This document shows, in pieces, positions 31,970 through 41,303 of a stretch of DNA of 64,000 nt; position 1 is the first letter of the stretch, and each line of letters begins with the position of its first letter. Both the position numbers and the translations under genes were made by a program. Under the pieces are notes generated by a model. That model was not told the origin of the DNA. It saw only the letters and a program-made list of their open reading frames with translations, and made no database searches. The stretch spans positions 3,172,501 through 3,236,500 of the forward strand of contig NZ_CP023690.1 in NCBI RefSeq assembly GCF_008704795.1, given 5' to 3'. The stretch is from Streptomyces spectabilis. Lineage in GTDB: Bacteria; Actinomycetota; Actinomycetes; Streptomycetales; Streptomycetaceae.

Positions 31970-33181
31970 GTGACTTCCTTCGACTCATCCCCCCAACTCA
32001 GCATCTGGCGCGCGCTGCTCGCGCTCACCGTCGTGTTCGTCATGCTGGCGACCACCGGGTGGACCGCGGTGCGCCAGCACAGAGGCGCCACGTCGCCGCT
32101 CGAAGCCAGCCTCGCCGCCTGGGAGCGGGGACACATCGACGGGCGCCCGCTGCCGGACGCCGGTGCGCCCGCCGACCGGCTCGCGCGGTTCTTCGCCTCG
32201 CTCACCGGCTACCAGCGCGACCGGCTCGCCGCCCGCTACCCGCTCGCGGTGGGCAATATGAACGGCGCCCCGGTCCGGCTGCGCTACCACGCGAACCGCG
32301 TCGCCCTGAAGCAGGCCCGCGCGATCGAGCGGCGGCGCATGCACGACGACCGGCTCTCGCCGGTCGGCAAACAGGAGGCGGAGCGCAGGATGAAGCGGTT
32401 CGGCGTGATGATGCGCCCCGGCCGCCAGGTCCTCGCCTTCGATCCCATGGGCTCGGGCCGCATGGCCGAGGTCCTCGGAGACCTCGACAGGGCGCGCCGC
32501 GTGTCGGTCATCGTGCCGGGCGTGGACACCGACGTCCTCACCTTCGAGCGGACCCAGCGCAAGTACGCGGCGCCGGTCGGCATGGCCCGTGCCCTCCACG
32601 GCGCCGAGCGCAGGGCCGACCCCCGCGCGCGGACCGCCGTGATCGCGTGGGCCGACTACACCACGCCCGTCGGGCTCGGTGTGGACGCCGCCACCTCCAT
32701 GCGGGCCGACGACGGCGCCGTCCGTCTCGACTCCCTGGTGCGCGCCCTGCCGGGGCGCACCGGCGTGGCGCTGTACTGCCACAGCTACGGCTCGGTGGTG
32801 TGCGGGGTCGCCGCCCGGCGACTGCCCGACCGGGTCACGGACATCGCGGTCGCGGGCAGCCCCGGGATGCGCGCCGACAACGTGTCAGGGCTCGGCACGA
32901 GCGCGCGGGTGTGGGCCGCACGGGACAGCGACGACTGGATCCAGGATGTGCCGCACATGGAAGTCGGCGGGCTCGGCCACGGCGCCGACCCGGTGTCGGG
33001 CGGCTTCGGCGCCCGCGTGGTGTCCGCCGACCGCGCCCGGGGCCACACCGGCTATTTCGAGCCGGGCACGGACAGCCTCAGCAACTTCGCCCGGATCGGC
33101 GTCGGCGCGTACGACGCCGTGCGCTGCGCTGACGGGGACGCGGGCTGCCACGACGGAATTTCCGGTACGACGGCGGCCTGA
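31970..33181 (+). CDS. DUF1023-type alpha/beta hydrolase, membrane-anchored or secreted
   Basis: 403 residues. A hydrophobic N-terminal segment (IWRALLALTVVFVMLATTGW) acts as signal anchor, so the enzyme faces outward. The hydrolase part has the nucleophile elbow YCHSYGSVVCG (G/H-x-S-x-G), VSVIVPGVDTDV and a later GTDSLSNFARIGVG, and belongs to the actinobacterial DUF1023 hydrolases. Substrate unknown. GTG 31970 is chosen because it gives a short N-terminal tail before the anchor. Confidence 0.85.
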   Translation: MTSFDSSPQLSIWRALLALTVVFVMLATTGWTAVRQHRGATSPLEASLAAWERGHIDGRPLPDAGAPADRLARFFASLTGYQRDRLAARYPLAVGNMNGAPVRLRYHANRVALKQARAIERRRMHDDRLSPVGKQEAERRMKRFGVMMRPGRQVLAFDPMGSGRMAEVLGDLDRARRVSVIVPGVDTDVLTFERTQRKYAAPVGMARALHGAERRADPRARTAVIAWADYTTPVGLGVDAATSMRADDGAVRLDSLVRALPGRTGVALYCHSYGSVVCGVAARRLPDRVTDIAVAGSPGMRADNVSGLGTSARVWAARDSDDWIQDVPHMEVGGLGHGADPVSGGFGARVVSADRARGHTGYFEPGTDSLSNFARIGVGAYDAVRCADGDAGCHDGISGTTAA

Positions 33182-33256
33182 CGCGCGTAGAAATCGGCGA
33201 AACAGCGGCCCGCCGCAGGAGAGACGGAGGAGCGCGTGCCGCATACGATGAGCCGC

Positions 33257-34126
33257 ATGGGTGATGTACTGGCCGGATTTCACGCCGCCTGGGAGTTCGA
33301 GTCCGACTCCGTGCTCATCCGCTTCGAACGGGGGATCCGCACGCCGAAGCTGTTCCAGGCTCTCGGCGAGCGCCGCATCCCCCTTGAGGCGATCGCGGGG
33401 GTCACGCTCACACCGGGCAAACGGGGGACGACGGTTCTGCGCCTGGTCCCGAGACCAGGTGCCGATCCACTGATGGAGGCCGCGGCGGGACAGCTCAAGG
33501 ACGGAGCCGACCCGTACCGCTTGGTGCTGCCCGCGGAGCGGGAGACGCTCGCCGAGTACTACGCGGACGAGCTGCGCGCCCTGCTGCCGGCCGAGGACCC
33601 GGGAGAGGCGGACCGCTATCTCGTGGCCGCTCCCGAGGCGCCGCTGCAGTTCAAGGCGTACGACGGGAAGGCGTCCTTCGACGGCAAGTCGGTGGCCTTC
33701 CGCTGGTTCTGGACCGGGGCCTCGTCGGCGAAGTGGAAGGCCGGGGACCAGAGCTTCCTGGTGACCGACCTCAGCGGGGTCGAGTGGCGCTCGCCGGAGG
33801 TCTTCGAGGGACATCTGCGACTGCTGCGCCGGGAGACGCCGGTGGCCCAGCCCGCCCAGGCCGACCAGGACCCGGCGGCCGTCGTCTTCGGGCTCGGCTA
33901 CGGCCCCGTGCACGAGTCACTGCCGTTCGCGGCGTCGGTGCTCGCGGCCGTCAGGGCGTCGGGAGCGGCCCCGGCGACGCAGGGCGCGGCGCCCGCGCCG
34001 GCCGTCCGGCGCGACCCGGCCGACATCGCCGAGCGCATCCGGCACCTGGGCGAGCTGCACCAGGCGGGCCTGCTCACGGACGACGAGTTCACGGCGAAGA
34101 AGGCCGAGCTGCTGGCCGAGCTGTGA
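33257..34126 (+). CDS. DUF4429 and SHOCT domain protein
   Basis: 289 residues. Residues about 1-210 form two DUF4429 PH-like units (WEFESDSVLIRFERGI, then FKAYDGKASFDGKSVAFRW); the end (IAERIRHLGELHQAGLLTDDEFTAKKAELLAEL) is a SHOCT helix pair, which often mediates oligomerisation. Cytoplasmic, no catalytic residues seen. ATG 33257 is preferred over 33248 and 33236 because the domain begins close to it. Function unknown. Confidence 0.88.
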   Translation: MGDVLAGFHAAWEFESDSVLIRFERGIRTPKLFQALGERRIPLEAIAGVTLTPGKRGTTVLRLVPRPGADPLMEAAAGQLKDGADPYRLVLPAERETLAEYYADELRALLPAEDPGEADRYLVAAPEAPLQFKAYDGKASFDGKSVAFRWFWTGASSAKWKAGDQSFLVTDLSGVEWRSPEVFEGHLRLLRRETPVAQPAQADQDPAAVVFGLGYGPVHESLPFAASVLAAVRASGAAPATQGAAPAPAVRRDPADIAERIRHLGELHQAGLLTDDEFTAKKAELLAEL

Positions 34127-34147
34127 GCGGCCGGGCCCCGCGGCCGC

Positions 34148-34588
34148 TCAGGTCGCGCGCGGCCCGGCGGCCACGTCCGCGCTGACGGCGGCCTCGTTCC
34201 GGGCCACCACGTACGAACCGATCTTGTGGTCGAGCACGGCGAGGGTGTCCTGCAGCTCCGCGATCCGCGCGCGGACGTCCTGCCGGGTCTGCTCCAGGAG
34301 CTCCTGACGCTCGGCGAAGGTGTGGTCGCCCGCGCGCACCCACTCCGCGTAGCGCACCATGTCCGCCACCGGCATGCCGGTGGTGCGCAGCTTTCCGAGG
34401 AAGGTCAGCCAGCGCAGATCGCGGTCGCGGTAGCGGCGCTGGCCGGTGTGGGAGCGGTCGATGTGGGGCATCAGGCCGATGCGCTCGTACCAGCGCAGGG
34501 TGTGCGCGGTCAGACCGGTCGCCGTGGCCACCTCGCTGATCGTGTAGTGGCCCTCGGCGGGTGCGGTCCGCGTCTCCATCACCGTCAT
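34148..34588 (-). CDS. MerR-family transcription regulator
   Basis: 146 residues. Winged-helix MerR DNA-binding domain (YTISEVATATGLTAHTLRWYERIGL, then RRYRDRDLRWLTFLGKLRTTGMPV), followed by a coiled-coil dimer helix. No metal-binding cysteines, so an organic or redox cue is likelier than a metal. Start could be 34591, 34588 or 34579; GGGGG just upstream supports the outer two. Probably acts on the 18-bp palindrome upstream, which it shares with the divergent hydrolase. Confidence 0.88.
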   Translation of the reverse strand: MTVMETRTAPAEGHYTISEVATATGLTAHTLRWYERIGLMPHIDRSHTGQRRYRDRDLRWLTFLGKLRTTGMPVADMVRYAEWVRAGDHTFAERQELLEQTRQDVRARIAELQDTLAVLDHKIGSYVVARNEAAVSADVAAGPRAT

Positions 34589-34608
34589 CATGGCCCCCAC
34601 GCTATGGC

Positions 34609-34626
34609 CTTCGAGTGCACTCGAAG
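34609..34626. promoter_or_regulatory. 18-bp perfect palindrome, MerR operator
   Basis: CTTCGAGTGCACTCGAAG, a perfect palindrome between the divergent MerR and serine hydrolase genes. Its length and position suit a MerR dimer site over the promoter. Confidence 0.75.
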
Positions 34627-34702
34627 CAAGCGGATTCCGTTCCGCTCCGGCCGCCCGACCCCTGGCCGCCGCCGCTTCCCCGCGCCGCTTACGCTCGTAC
34701 GC

Positions 34703-35518
34703 ATGCAGAGCCTGGAGCTGATCGAGAACTGGCCGGTCCCCACCGCTGCCGCCGCCGTCGTCCGCGCGGACGGCACCGTGGCCGGGACCCGCGGGCCCAC
34801 CGCGCACCGCTTCGCCCTGGCCTCGGTCACCAAACCGCTCGCGGCGTACGCGGCGCTCGTCGCCTACGAGGAGGGCGCCGTCGAGCTGGACGAACCGGCC
34901 GGGCCCGAGGGCTCGACCGTGCGGCACCTGCTCGCGCACACCAGCGGGCTCGCCTTCGACGAGCACCAGGTGATGGCCGCTCCGGGCACGCGGCGGCTGT
35001 ACTCCAACGCCGGGTTCGAGGTGCTCGGGGACCACATCGCCAAGGCGACGGACATCCCCTTCGCCGACTATCTGCGGCAGGCCGTGCTCGAACCGCTCGG
35101 GATGACGTCCACGGCGCTCGCGGGCGGCGGGTCGCCCGCCAAGGACGGGGTGTCCACCGTCGACGACCTCGTACGGTTCGCCGCCGAGGTGCAGGCGCCG
35201 CGGCTGCTCGATCCGCGGACCGTGGCGATGGCCATGTCGGTGACGCATCCGGGGCTCAAGGGGGTGCTCCCGGGATACGGGCACCAGAACCCCAACGACT
35301 GGGGGCTCGGCTTCGAGATCCGGGACGGGAAGGCCCCGCACTGGACGGGCGCCTCGTCCTCGCCCCGGACCTTCGGGCACTTCGGGCAGGCCGGAACGTT
35401 CCTGTGGATCGACCCCGACGCGGGGGCCGCGTGCGTGGCCCTGACCGACCGGGCCTTCGGGCCGTGGGCGGTCGAGGTGTGGCCCGCGCTCACGGACGCG
35501 GTGCTCGCCGAGCTCTGA
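34703..35518 (+). CDS. Beta-lactamase-like serine hydrolase
   Basis: 271 residues of the class C beta-lactamase/esterase fold. The nucleophile motif is SVTK (S-x-x-K) near residue 40, followed by YSNAG (Y-x-N) near residue 98 and a late HFGQAG in place of KTG. No signal peptide, so it is cytoplasmic and more likely an esterase or peptidase than an antibiotic-degrading enzyme. ATG 34703 is the only start that keeps the first strand. Divergent from the MerR gene. Confidence 0.85.
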   Translation: MQSLELIENWPVPTAAAAVVRADGTVAGTRGPTAHRFALASVTKPLAAYAALVAYEEGAVELDEPAGPEGSTVRHLLAHTSGLAFDEHQVMAAPGTRRLYSNAGFEVLGDHIAKATDIPFADYLRQAVLEPLGMTSTALAGGGSPAKDGVSTVDDLVRFAAEVQAPRLLDPRTVAMAMSVTHPGLKGVLPGYGHQNPNDWGLGFEIRDGKAPHWTGASSSPRTFGHFGQAGTFLWIDPDAGAACVALTDRAFGPWAVEVWPALTDAVLAEL

Positions 35519-35540
35519 GCGCCGGGCGCACGGCGGCGGT

Positions 35541-36197
35541 CTACGCCATCTCCCACACCAACAGCTCCGTGCCGTCCAGGTACGCCGACGCCTCCAGGCC
35601 CTGCTCCTCCGTGACGCGCGCCGAGTCGCCCGGGCCCAGTTCCTCCTGGCCCAGGGCCACTTCGCCCCGCACCACGTGGACGTACACGTGCGGCGCGGGC
35701 GGGAGTTCCGCGCGCTCGCCCGCGGCGAGGCGGCGCACGTGCAGGAGGGCGCCCGCTGCGGGGAGGGCGTAGGGGGTGGAGTCGGCGATGCCGGGGACGA
35801 CCCCGTACTCGGGCGTGCCGCCGGGCTCCATGGGGGCGAGCCACATCTGGAGGAAGGTCAGGGGCGCGGGGCCCGCGTTGCGCTCCACGTGGCGGACGCC
35901 CGCGCCCGCACTGAGGTGCTGGACGTCACCGGGCCGGATCAGCGACTCGTGGCCCGTGGAGTCGCGGTGGGTGAGCTCGCCCTCGACCACCCACGTGACG
36001 ATCTCGGTGTGGCTGTGGGGGTGCTCGTCGAAGCCCGCGCCGGGGGCGAGGCGCTCCTCGTTGCAGGCGAGTATCGCGCCGAAGCGGAGGTTGTCGGGCT
36101 CGTAGTAGGGCCCGAAGGAGAACGCGTGGTAGGAGTCGATCCCCGCCCCGGGGTCGCCGCCGGGGTACCGCTCGCCGGAGCGCCGCACATCAATCAC
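35541..36197 (-). CDS. Pirin-family protein
   Basis: 218 residues, bicupin pirin. The metal-binding histidines are in GFDEHPHSHTEIVTWVVEGEL and the matching Glu/His in LSAGAGVRHVERN. Pirins act as quercetinases or as redox-linked regulators; which applies here is not visible. GTG 36197 starts MIDVRRSGERY, the family N-terminus. Convergent with the serine hydrolase and divergent from fasR, 59 bases away. Confidence 0.9.
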   Translation of the reverse strand: MIDVRRSGERYPGGDPGAGIDSYHAFSFGPYYEPDNLRFGAILACNEERLAPGAGFDEHPHSHTEIVTWVVEGELTHRDSTGHESLIRPGDVQHLSAGAGVRHVERNAGPAPLTFLQMWLAPMEPGGTPEYGVVPGIADSTPYALPAAGALLHVRRLAAGERAELPPAPHVYVHVVRGEVALGQEELGPGDSARVTEEQGLEASAYLDGTELLVWEMA

Positions 36198-36256
36198 GAA
36201 CCCCACGTTAGACCCGGCCCCGCACGCCGCCGCCCCGATAAGGCAGTCTTGTCCCC

Positions 36257-37492
36257 GTGCCCGAACCCTCAGCGAACGAAATCCATCAGGACACAGGTGC
36301 CGCGGCCCCGGGTCCGGCCCGCACCGGCCGTGCCCACGCGCACGCCGCGACCCTGAGGCGTCTGGAGAAGTCGTCCGGCAGCCTCGCCGCGCAGGCCATC
36401 GCGCGGATGGACGAGACGCTGTCCTGGTACCGGGCGATGCCACCGGAGAACCGCTCGTGGATCGGTCTGGTCGCCCAGGCCGGCATCGCCGCGTTCACCG
36501 AGTGGTTCCGGCACCCGGACGCCCCGCAGGCGATCTCGACGGACGTCTTCGGGACCGCGCCGCGCGAGCTGACCCGCGCCATCACGCTGCGCCAGACCGT
36601 GGAGATGGTGCGGACGACCATCGAGGTCATGGAGTCCGCCATCGACGAGGTGGCGGCGCCCGGCGACGAGTCGGTGCTGCGCGAGGCGCTGCTCGTCTAC
36701 GCGCGCGAGATCGCCTTCGCCACCGCTCAGGTGTACGCCCAGGCCGCCGAGGCACGCGGTGCCTGGGACGCCCGCCTGGAGTCCCTCGTGGTGAACGCCG
36801 TGCTGTCCGGCGAGGCCGACGAGGGCGCCGTGTCCCGGGCCGCCGCGCTCGGCTGGAACTCGCCCGACCACGTGTGCGTGGTCCTCGGCACCGCGCCGGA
36901 CGGCGACAGCGAGCTGACCGTCGAGGCCATCCGCAGGGCCGCCCGGCACGCGAAGCTCCAGGTCCTCACCGGGGTGCTCGGCGCCCGTCTGGTCGTCATC
37001 GCGGGCGGCAACGACAACCCGCTCGCCGTGGCCAAGGCCCTGATCGGGCCGTACGCGGCCGGGCCCGTGGTGGCCGGCCCCATCGTGCCCGACCTGCTCG
37101 CCGCGACCCGCTCGGCCCAGGCCGCCGCCGCGGGGCTCAAGGCCTGCGGCGCCTGGCAGGACGCGCCCCGTCCGGTGCTCGCGGACGATTTGCTGCCCGA
37201 GCGGGCGATGGCGGGCGATCCCGCCGCGCGGGAACAGCTGGTGGAGGAGATCTACAGACCACTGGAGGAGGCGGGCTCGGCACTCCTGGAGACCCTCAGC
37301 GTCTACCTGGAACAGGCGAGCAGTCTCGAAGGCGCCGCCCGGATGCTCTTTGTGCATCCCAACACCGTGCGCTACCGGCTTCGACGTGTGACCGACGTCA
37401 CCGGATGGTCTCCTTCAGATGTACGCTCCGCCTTCACACTGCGGATCGCGTTGATCTTGGGGCGCCTGGCCGCCAGCGATCACAAGGCCTAG
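36257..37492 (+). CDS. fasR: FasR, activator of fatty acid synthase genes (PucR/CdaR type)
   Basis: 411 residues. N-terminal regulatory region, a GGDEF-like PucR middle part, and a C-terminal helix-turn-helix (YLEQASSLEGAARMLFVHPNTVRYRLRRVTDVTG). It stands directly upstream of fabD-fabH-acpP-fabF, as in S. coelicolor, where FasR activates this operon. The GTG at 36257 starts MPEPSANEIHQD. The 89-base gap to fabD holds an inverted repeat overlapping a good -10 box. Confidence 0.92.
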   Translation: MPEPSANEIHQDTGAAAPGPARTGRAHAHAATLRRLEKSSGSLAAQAIARMDETLSWYRAMPPENRSWIGLVAQAGIAAFTEWFRHPDAPQAISTDVFGTAPRELTRAITLRQTVEMVRTTIEVMESAIDEVAAPGDESVLREALLVYAREIAFATAQVYAQAAEARGAWDARLESLVVNAVLSGEADEGAVSRAAALGWNSPDHVCVVLGTAPDGDSELTVEAIRRAARHAKLQVLTGVLGARLVVIAGGNDNPLAVAKALIGPYAAGPVVAGPIVPDLLAATRSAQAAAAGLKACGAWQDAPRPVLADDLLPERAMAGDPAAREQLVEEIYRPLEEAGSALLETLSVYLEQASSLEGAARMLFVHPNTVRYRLRRVTDVTGWSPSDVRSAFTLRIALILGRLAASDHKA

Positions 37493-37514
37493 GGGTTTGT
37501 CGGACCCCTACAAT
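37491..37514 (+). promoter_or_regulatory. fabD operon promoter with FasR-site-like inverted repeat
   Basis: Inverted repeat AGGGGT-N7-ACCCCT (37491-37509) directly followed by a -10-like TACAAT (37509-37514). No good -35 is present, as in activator-dependent promoters. Begins at the last bases of fasR. Confidence 0.55.
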
Positions 37515-37581
37515 TCCCCTAGCGGTTCTTCGTCCCTGTCCCCACGGGCGGTTCATCCTGTCCACAAGAGAGAGTGTGAGA

Positions 37582-38511
37582 GTGCTCGTACTCGTCGCTC
37601 CCGGCCAAGGCGCTCAGACGCCCGGCTTCCTGAACCCCTGGCTCGACCTTCCCGGCGCCGCGGACCGCCTCGCCGCCTGGTCGGACGCCATCGGGCTCGA
37701 CCTCGTCCACTACGGTACGCAGGCGGACGCCGACGCGATCCGTGACACCGCCGTGGCGCAGCCGCTGCTCGTCGCGGCCGGTCTGCTGTCCGCGCAGGCA
37801 CTGGGTGACATCACGCCGGGCGCCGTCGCCGGGCACAGCGTGGGTGAGATCACCGCGGCCGCGTACGCGGGTGTGCTGTCGGAGGACGCCGCGCTCGGCT
37901 TCGTCCGCAAGCGGGGCCTGGCCATGGCCGACGCCGCCGCCGTGACGCAGACCGGCATGGCCGCGCTGCTCGGCGGCGACCCCGAGGTCACCGTCCCGCA
38001 CCTGGAGAAGCTCGGCCTGACCCCGGCGAACGTGAACGGCGCGGGCCAGATCGTGGCCGCCGGCACCGCCGAGCAGCTGGCCGCGCTCGCCGAGGACAAG
38101 CCCGAGGGCGTCCGCAAGGTCGTGCCGCTGAAGGTCGCGGGCGCGTTCCACACCCACCACATGGCTCCCGCGGTCGCCGTGCTCGAGGAGGCCGCCCAGG
38201 GCCTCCAGATCGCCGACCCGCGGCTCACGTACATCTCGAACCGGGACGGCAAGGCCGTCGCGAGCGGCGCCGAGGTGGTCTCCCGCCTCGTGGGCCAGGT
38301 CGCGAACCCGGTCCGCTGGGACCTGTGCATGGACACGTTCCAGGAGCTCGGCGTCACGGCCCTGATCGAGGTGTGCCCCGGTGGCACGCTGACCGGTCTC
38401 GCCAAGCGCGCGCTCAAGGGGGTCAAGAACCTGGCCGTGAAGACGCCGGACGATCTCGACGCCGCGCGTGAACTCATCGCCGAGACCGCCGCCGACGCGG
38501 CGGGTGCCTGA
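37582..38511 (+). CDS. fabD: Malonyl-CoA:ACP transacylase
   Basis: 309 residues. Moves malonyl from CoA to ACP for fatty acid elongation (and may serve polyketide synthases). The nucleophile is in GHSVGE near residue 90, the catalytic His in AGAFHTHHM near residue 192. N-terminus VLVLVAPGQGAQ is that of Streptomyces FabD, which supports GTG 37582; GTG 37576 is two codons upstream. First gene of the fab operon, 15 bases before fabH. Confidence 0.95.
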   Translation: MLVLVAPGQGAQTPGFLNPWLDLPGAADRLAAWSDAIGLDLVHYGTQADADAIRDTAVAQPLLVAAGLLSAQALGDITPGAVAGHSVGEITAAAYAGVLSEDAALGFVRKRGLAMADAAAVTQTGMAALLGGDPEVTVPHLEKLGLTPANVNGAGQIVAAGTAEQLAALAEDKPEGVRKVVPLKVAGAFHTHHMAPAVAVLEEAAQGLQIADPRLTYISNRDGKAVASGAEVVSRLVGQVANPVRWDLCMDTFQELGVTALIEVCPGGTLTGLAKRALKGVKNLAVKTPDDLDAARELIAETAADAAGA

Positions 38512-38526
38512 GAAGGAGCCTGGAGC

Positions 38527-39558
38527 ATGACGAAGATCAAGCCCAGTCAGGGCGCCCCGTACGCGCGCATCATGGGAGTCGGCGGCTACCGCCCGGTCCG
38601 GGTGGTGCCCAACGAGGTCATCCTGGAGAAGATCGACTCCTCCGACGAATGGATTCGCTCCCGCTCGGGCATCGCGACGCGCCACTGGGCCTCCCCCGAG
38701 GAGACCGTGGCCGCGATGTCCGTCGAGGCCGCGGGCAAGGCGATCGCGGACGCGGGCATCCGGCCCGAGCAGATCGGCGCGGTGATCGTCTCCACCGTCT
38801 CGCACTTCAAGCAGACCCCGGCCATCGCCACGGAGATCGCGGACAAGCTCGGCACCGGCAAGCCCGCCGCGTTCGACATCTCCGCGGGCTGCGCGGGCTT
38901 CGGCTACGGCCTGACCCTCGCCAAGGGCATGATCATCGACGGCTCCGCGGAGTACGCCCTGGTCATCGGCGTGGAGCGGCTGAGCGATCTGACCGACCTT
39001 GAGGACCGCAAGACGGCCTTCCTGTTCGGTGACGGCGCGGGCGCGGTCGTCGTCGGCCCCGCCAAGGAGCCCGCGATCGGCCCGACGGTCTGGGGCTCGG
39101 AGGGCGACAAGTCCGAGACCATCAAGCAGACCGTGGCCTGGGACGAGTTCCGCATCGGCGACGTCACCCAGCTGCCCGTCGACGCCGACGGCGAGGTCAA
39201 GTTCCCCGCCATCACGCAGGAGGGCCAGGCGGTGTTCCGCTGGGCCGTCTTCGAGATGGCGAAGGTCGCCAAGGAGGCCCTGGACGCGGCCGGGATCAGC
39301 GCGGACGACCTGGACGTCTTCATCCCGCACCAGGCCAACATGCGGATCATCGACTCGATGGTGAAGACTTTGAAACTGCCGGAGCACGTCACGGTCGCCC
39401 GTGACGTGGAGACCACCGGCAACACGTCGGCCGCCTCGATTCCGCTCGCGATGGAGCGGCTTCTGGCGACCGGCGAGGCGAAGAGCGGTGACACCGCTCT
39501 CGTCATCGGCTTCGGGGCGGGTCTCGTGTACGCCGCCACGGTCGTTACCCTCCCCTAG
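38527..39558 (+). CDS. fabH: 3-oxoacyl-ACP synthase III
   Basis: 343 residues. Starts fatty acid chains by condensing a CoA-linked primer with malonyl-ACP. The catalytic triad is Cys122 in SAGCAGFGYG, His in IPHQANMRI and Asn in TGNTSAASIP. In Streptomyces it prefers branched primers. ATG 38527 has GAAGGAG upstream. Confidence 0.96.
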   Translation: MTKIKPSQGAPYARIMGVGGYRPVRVVPNEVILEKIDSSDEWIRSRSGIATRHWASPEETVAAMSVEAAGKAIADAGIRPEQIGAVIVSTVSHFKQTPAIATEIADKLGTGKPAAFDISAGCAGFGYGLTLAKGMIIDGSAEYALVIGVERLSDLTDLEDRKTAFLFGDGAGAVVVGPAKEPAIGPTVWGSEGDKSETIKQTVAWDEFRIGDVTQLPVDADGEVKFPAITQEGQAVFRWAVFEMAKVAKEALDAAGISADDLDVFIPHQANMRIIDSMVKTLKLPEHVTVARDVETTGNTSAASIPLAMERLLATGEAKSGDTALVIGFGAGLVYAATVVTLP

Positions 39559-39629
39559 GCACCCGTTACGGATCTTCGGATCCACGCGGATGCCGTCACA
39601 CCCTCTGGATACATAAGAAGGAGCGCCTC

Positions 39630-39878
39630 ATGGCCGCCACTGAGAAGGAGATCGTCGACGGTCTCGCGGAGATCGTCAACGAAATCGCCGGCATTCCGGT
39701 CGAGGACGTCCAGCTGGACAAGTCCTTCACCGACGACCTGGACGTCGACTCGCTGTCCATGGTCGAGGTCGTCGTCGCCGCCGAGGAGCGCTTCGACGTG
39801 AAGATCCCCGACGACGACGTCAAGAACCTCAAGACGGTCGGCGACGCCACCAAGTACATCCTCGAGCACCAGGCCTGA
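39630..39878 (+). CDS. acpP: Acyl carrier protein
   Basis: 82 residues. Carries the growing acyl chain on phosphopantetheine attached to Ser41 in LDVDSLSMVEV. Acidic four-helix protein, ends near KYILEHQA. ATG 39630 has AAGGAG upstream. 71 bases from fabH and 89 from fabF in the same operon. Confidence 0.96.
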   Translation: MAATEKEIVDGLAEIVNEIAGIPVEDVQLDKSFTDDLDVDSLSMVEVVVAAEERFDVKIPDDDVKNLKTVGDATKYILEHQA

Positions 39879-39967
39879 GCCTGGCGGCCAGCAGGCCCTG
39901 GCCAGCCGCCACCCGGCGGTGGCGCCGCCGCATCCGCATCTGAACCAATCGTGGAGAGAGAAATCCA

Positions 39968-41230
39968 GTGAACTCGACCAATCGCACCGTGGTCGTCACC
40001 GGTATCGGCGCAACCACACCGCTGGGTGGCGACGCGGCCTCGACCTGGGAGGGCCTGCTCGCCGGACGCTCCGGGGTCAGCCTCCTGGAGCAGGACTGGG
40101 CCGCGGAGCTGCCCGTCCGCATCGCGGGCCAGATCGCCGTCGAACCGACTGAGATCATCCCGCGCCCGCAGGCCCGCAAGATGGACCGCTCAGCGCAGTT
40201 CGCGCTGATCGCGGCCCAGGAGGCCTGGCAGGACGCGGGCTTCACCGCGAAGGCCGGTGAGGACCCGGGCGTCGACCCCGACCGGCTCGGGGCGGTCATC
40301 GCCTCCGGCATCGGCGGCGTGACGACCCTGCTCGACCAGTACGACGTGCTCAAGGAGAAGGGCGTACGCCGCGTCTCCCCGCACACCGTGCCGATGCTGA
40401 TGCCCAACTCGCCCGCGGCGAACGTCGGCATCGCCCTCGGCGCCCGCGCCGGGGTGCACACCCCGGTCTCGGCCTGCGCCTCGGGCGCGGAGGCCATCGG
40501 CTACGCGATCGAGATGATCCGCACCGGCCGCGCCGACGTCGTCGTCGCGGGCGGCACGGAGGCGGCGGTCCACCCGCTGCCGATCGCCGCGTTCGGCAAC
40601 ATGATGGCGATGTCGAAGAACAACGACGACCCGCAGGGCGCGTCCCGCCCCTGGGACGTCGACCGCAACGGCTTCGTGCTCGGCGAGGGCGCGGGCGTGG
40701 TCGTGCTCGAGTCCGAGGAGCACGCCAAGGCCCGCGGCGCCAAGATCTACGTGGAGGCGGTGGGCCAGGGCATCTCGGCCGACGCGCACCACATCACGCA
40801 GCCGGAGCCGTCCGGCAGCGGCATCGCGCAGGCGCTGCGCCACCTGGTCGAGAACAACGACCTCAAGCCGTCCGAGATCGCGCACATCAACGCGCACGCC
40901 ACCTCGACGCCGCAGGGCGACATCGGTGAGATCAAGGCGCTGCGCAAGGCGTTCGGCGACGACGTGGACCACATGGCGATCGCGTCGACGAAGTCGATGA
41001 CCGGTCACCTCCTCGGTGGCGCGGGCGGCGTGGAGACCGTGGCCACGGTCCTCGCGCTCAAGCACCGCATGGCCCCGCCGACCATCAACATCGAGAACCT
41101 CGACCCCGAGGTCGACGCGGACATCATCCGCGGCGAGGCCCGCCCGCTGCCCGAGGGCACGATCGCGGCCCTGAACGACTCGTTCGGCTTCGGCGGCCAC
41201 AACGTGGTGCTCGCCTTCCGGACGGTCTGA
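39968..41230 (+). CDS. fabF: 3-oxoacyl-ACP synthase II
   Basis: 420 residues. Elongating ketosynthase of type II fatty acid synthesis. Nucleophile Cys170 in VSACASGAEAIG, histidines in NAHATSTPQGD and TGHLLGGAGG, and Lys in STKSMTGH. GTG 39968 with GGAGAGA upstream. Last gene of the operon, closed by a 14-bp hairpin. Confidence 0.96.
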   Translation: MNSTNRTVVVTGIGATTPLGGDAASTWEGLLAGRSGVSLLEQDWAAELPVRIAGQIAVEPTEIIPRPQARKMDRSAQFALIAAQEAWQDAGFTAKAGEDPGVDPDRLGAVIASGIGGVTTLLDQYDVLKEKGVRRVSPHTVPMLMPNSPAANVGIALGARAGVHTPVSACASGAEAIGYAIEMIRTGRADVVVAGGTEAAVHPLPIAAFGNMMAMSKNNDDPQGASRPWDVDRNGFVLGEGAGVVVLESEEHAKARGAKIYVEAVGQGISADAHHITQPEPSGSGIAQALRHLVENNDLKPSEIAHINAHATSTPQGDIGEIKALRKAFGDDVDHMAIASTKSMTGHLLGGAGGVETVATVLALKHRMAPPTINIENLDPEVDADIIRGEARPLPEGTIAALNDSFGFGGHNVVLAFRTV

Positions 41231-41248
41231 TACGCCGTCATACGACGT

Positions 41249-41280
41249 GAAGGGCCCCCACCATCCGGTGGGGGCCCTTC
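41249..41280. terminator. Bidirectional terminator behind fabF
   Basis: A 14-bp perfect stem GAAGGGCCCCCACC with its complement, loop ATCC. Serves fabF (rightward) and the convergent DUF3145 gene (leftward). Confidence 0.85.
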
Positions 41281-41303
41281 GCGTTGCGCGCTCGGACGCG
41301 GTG

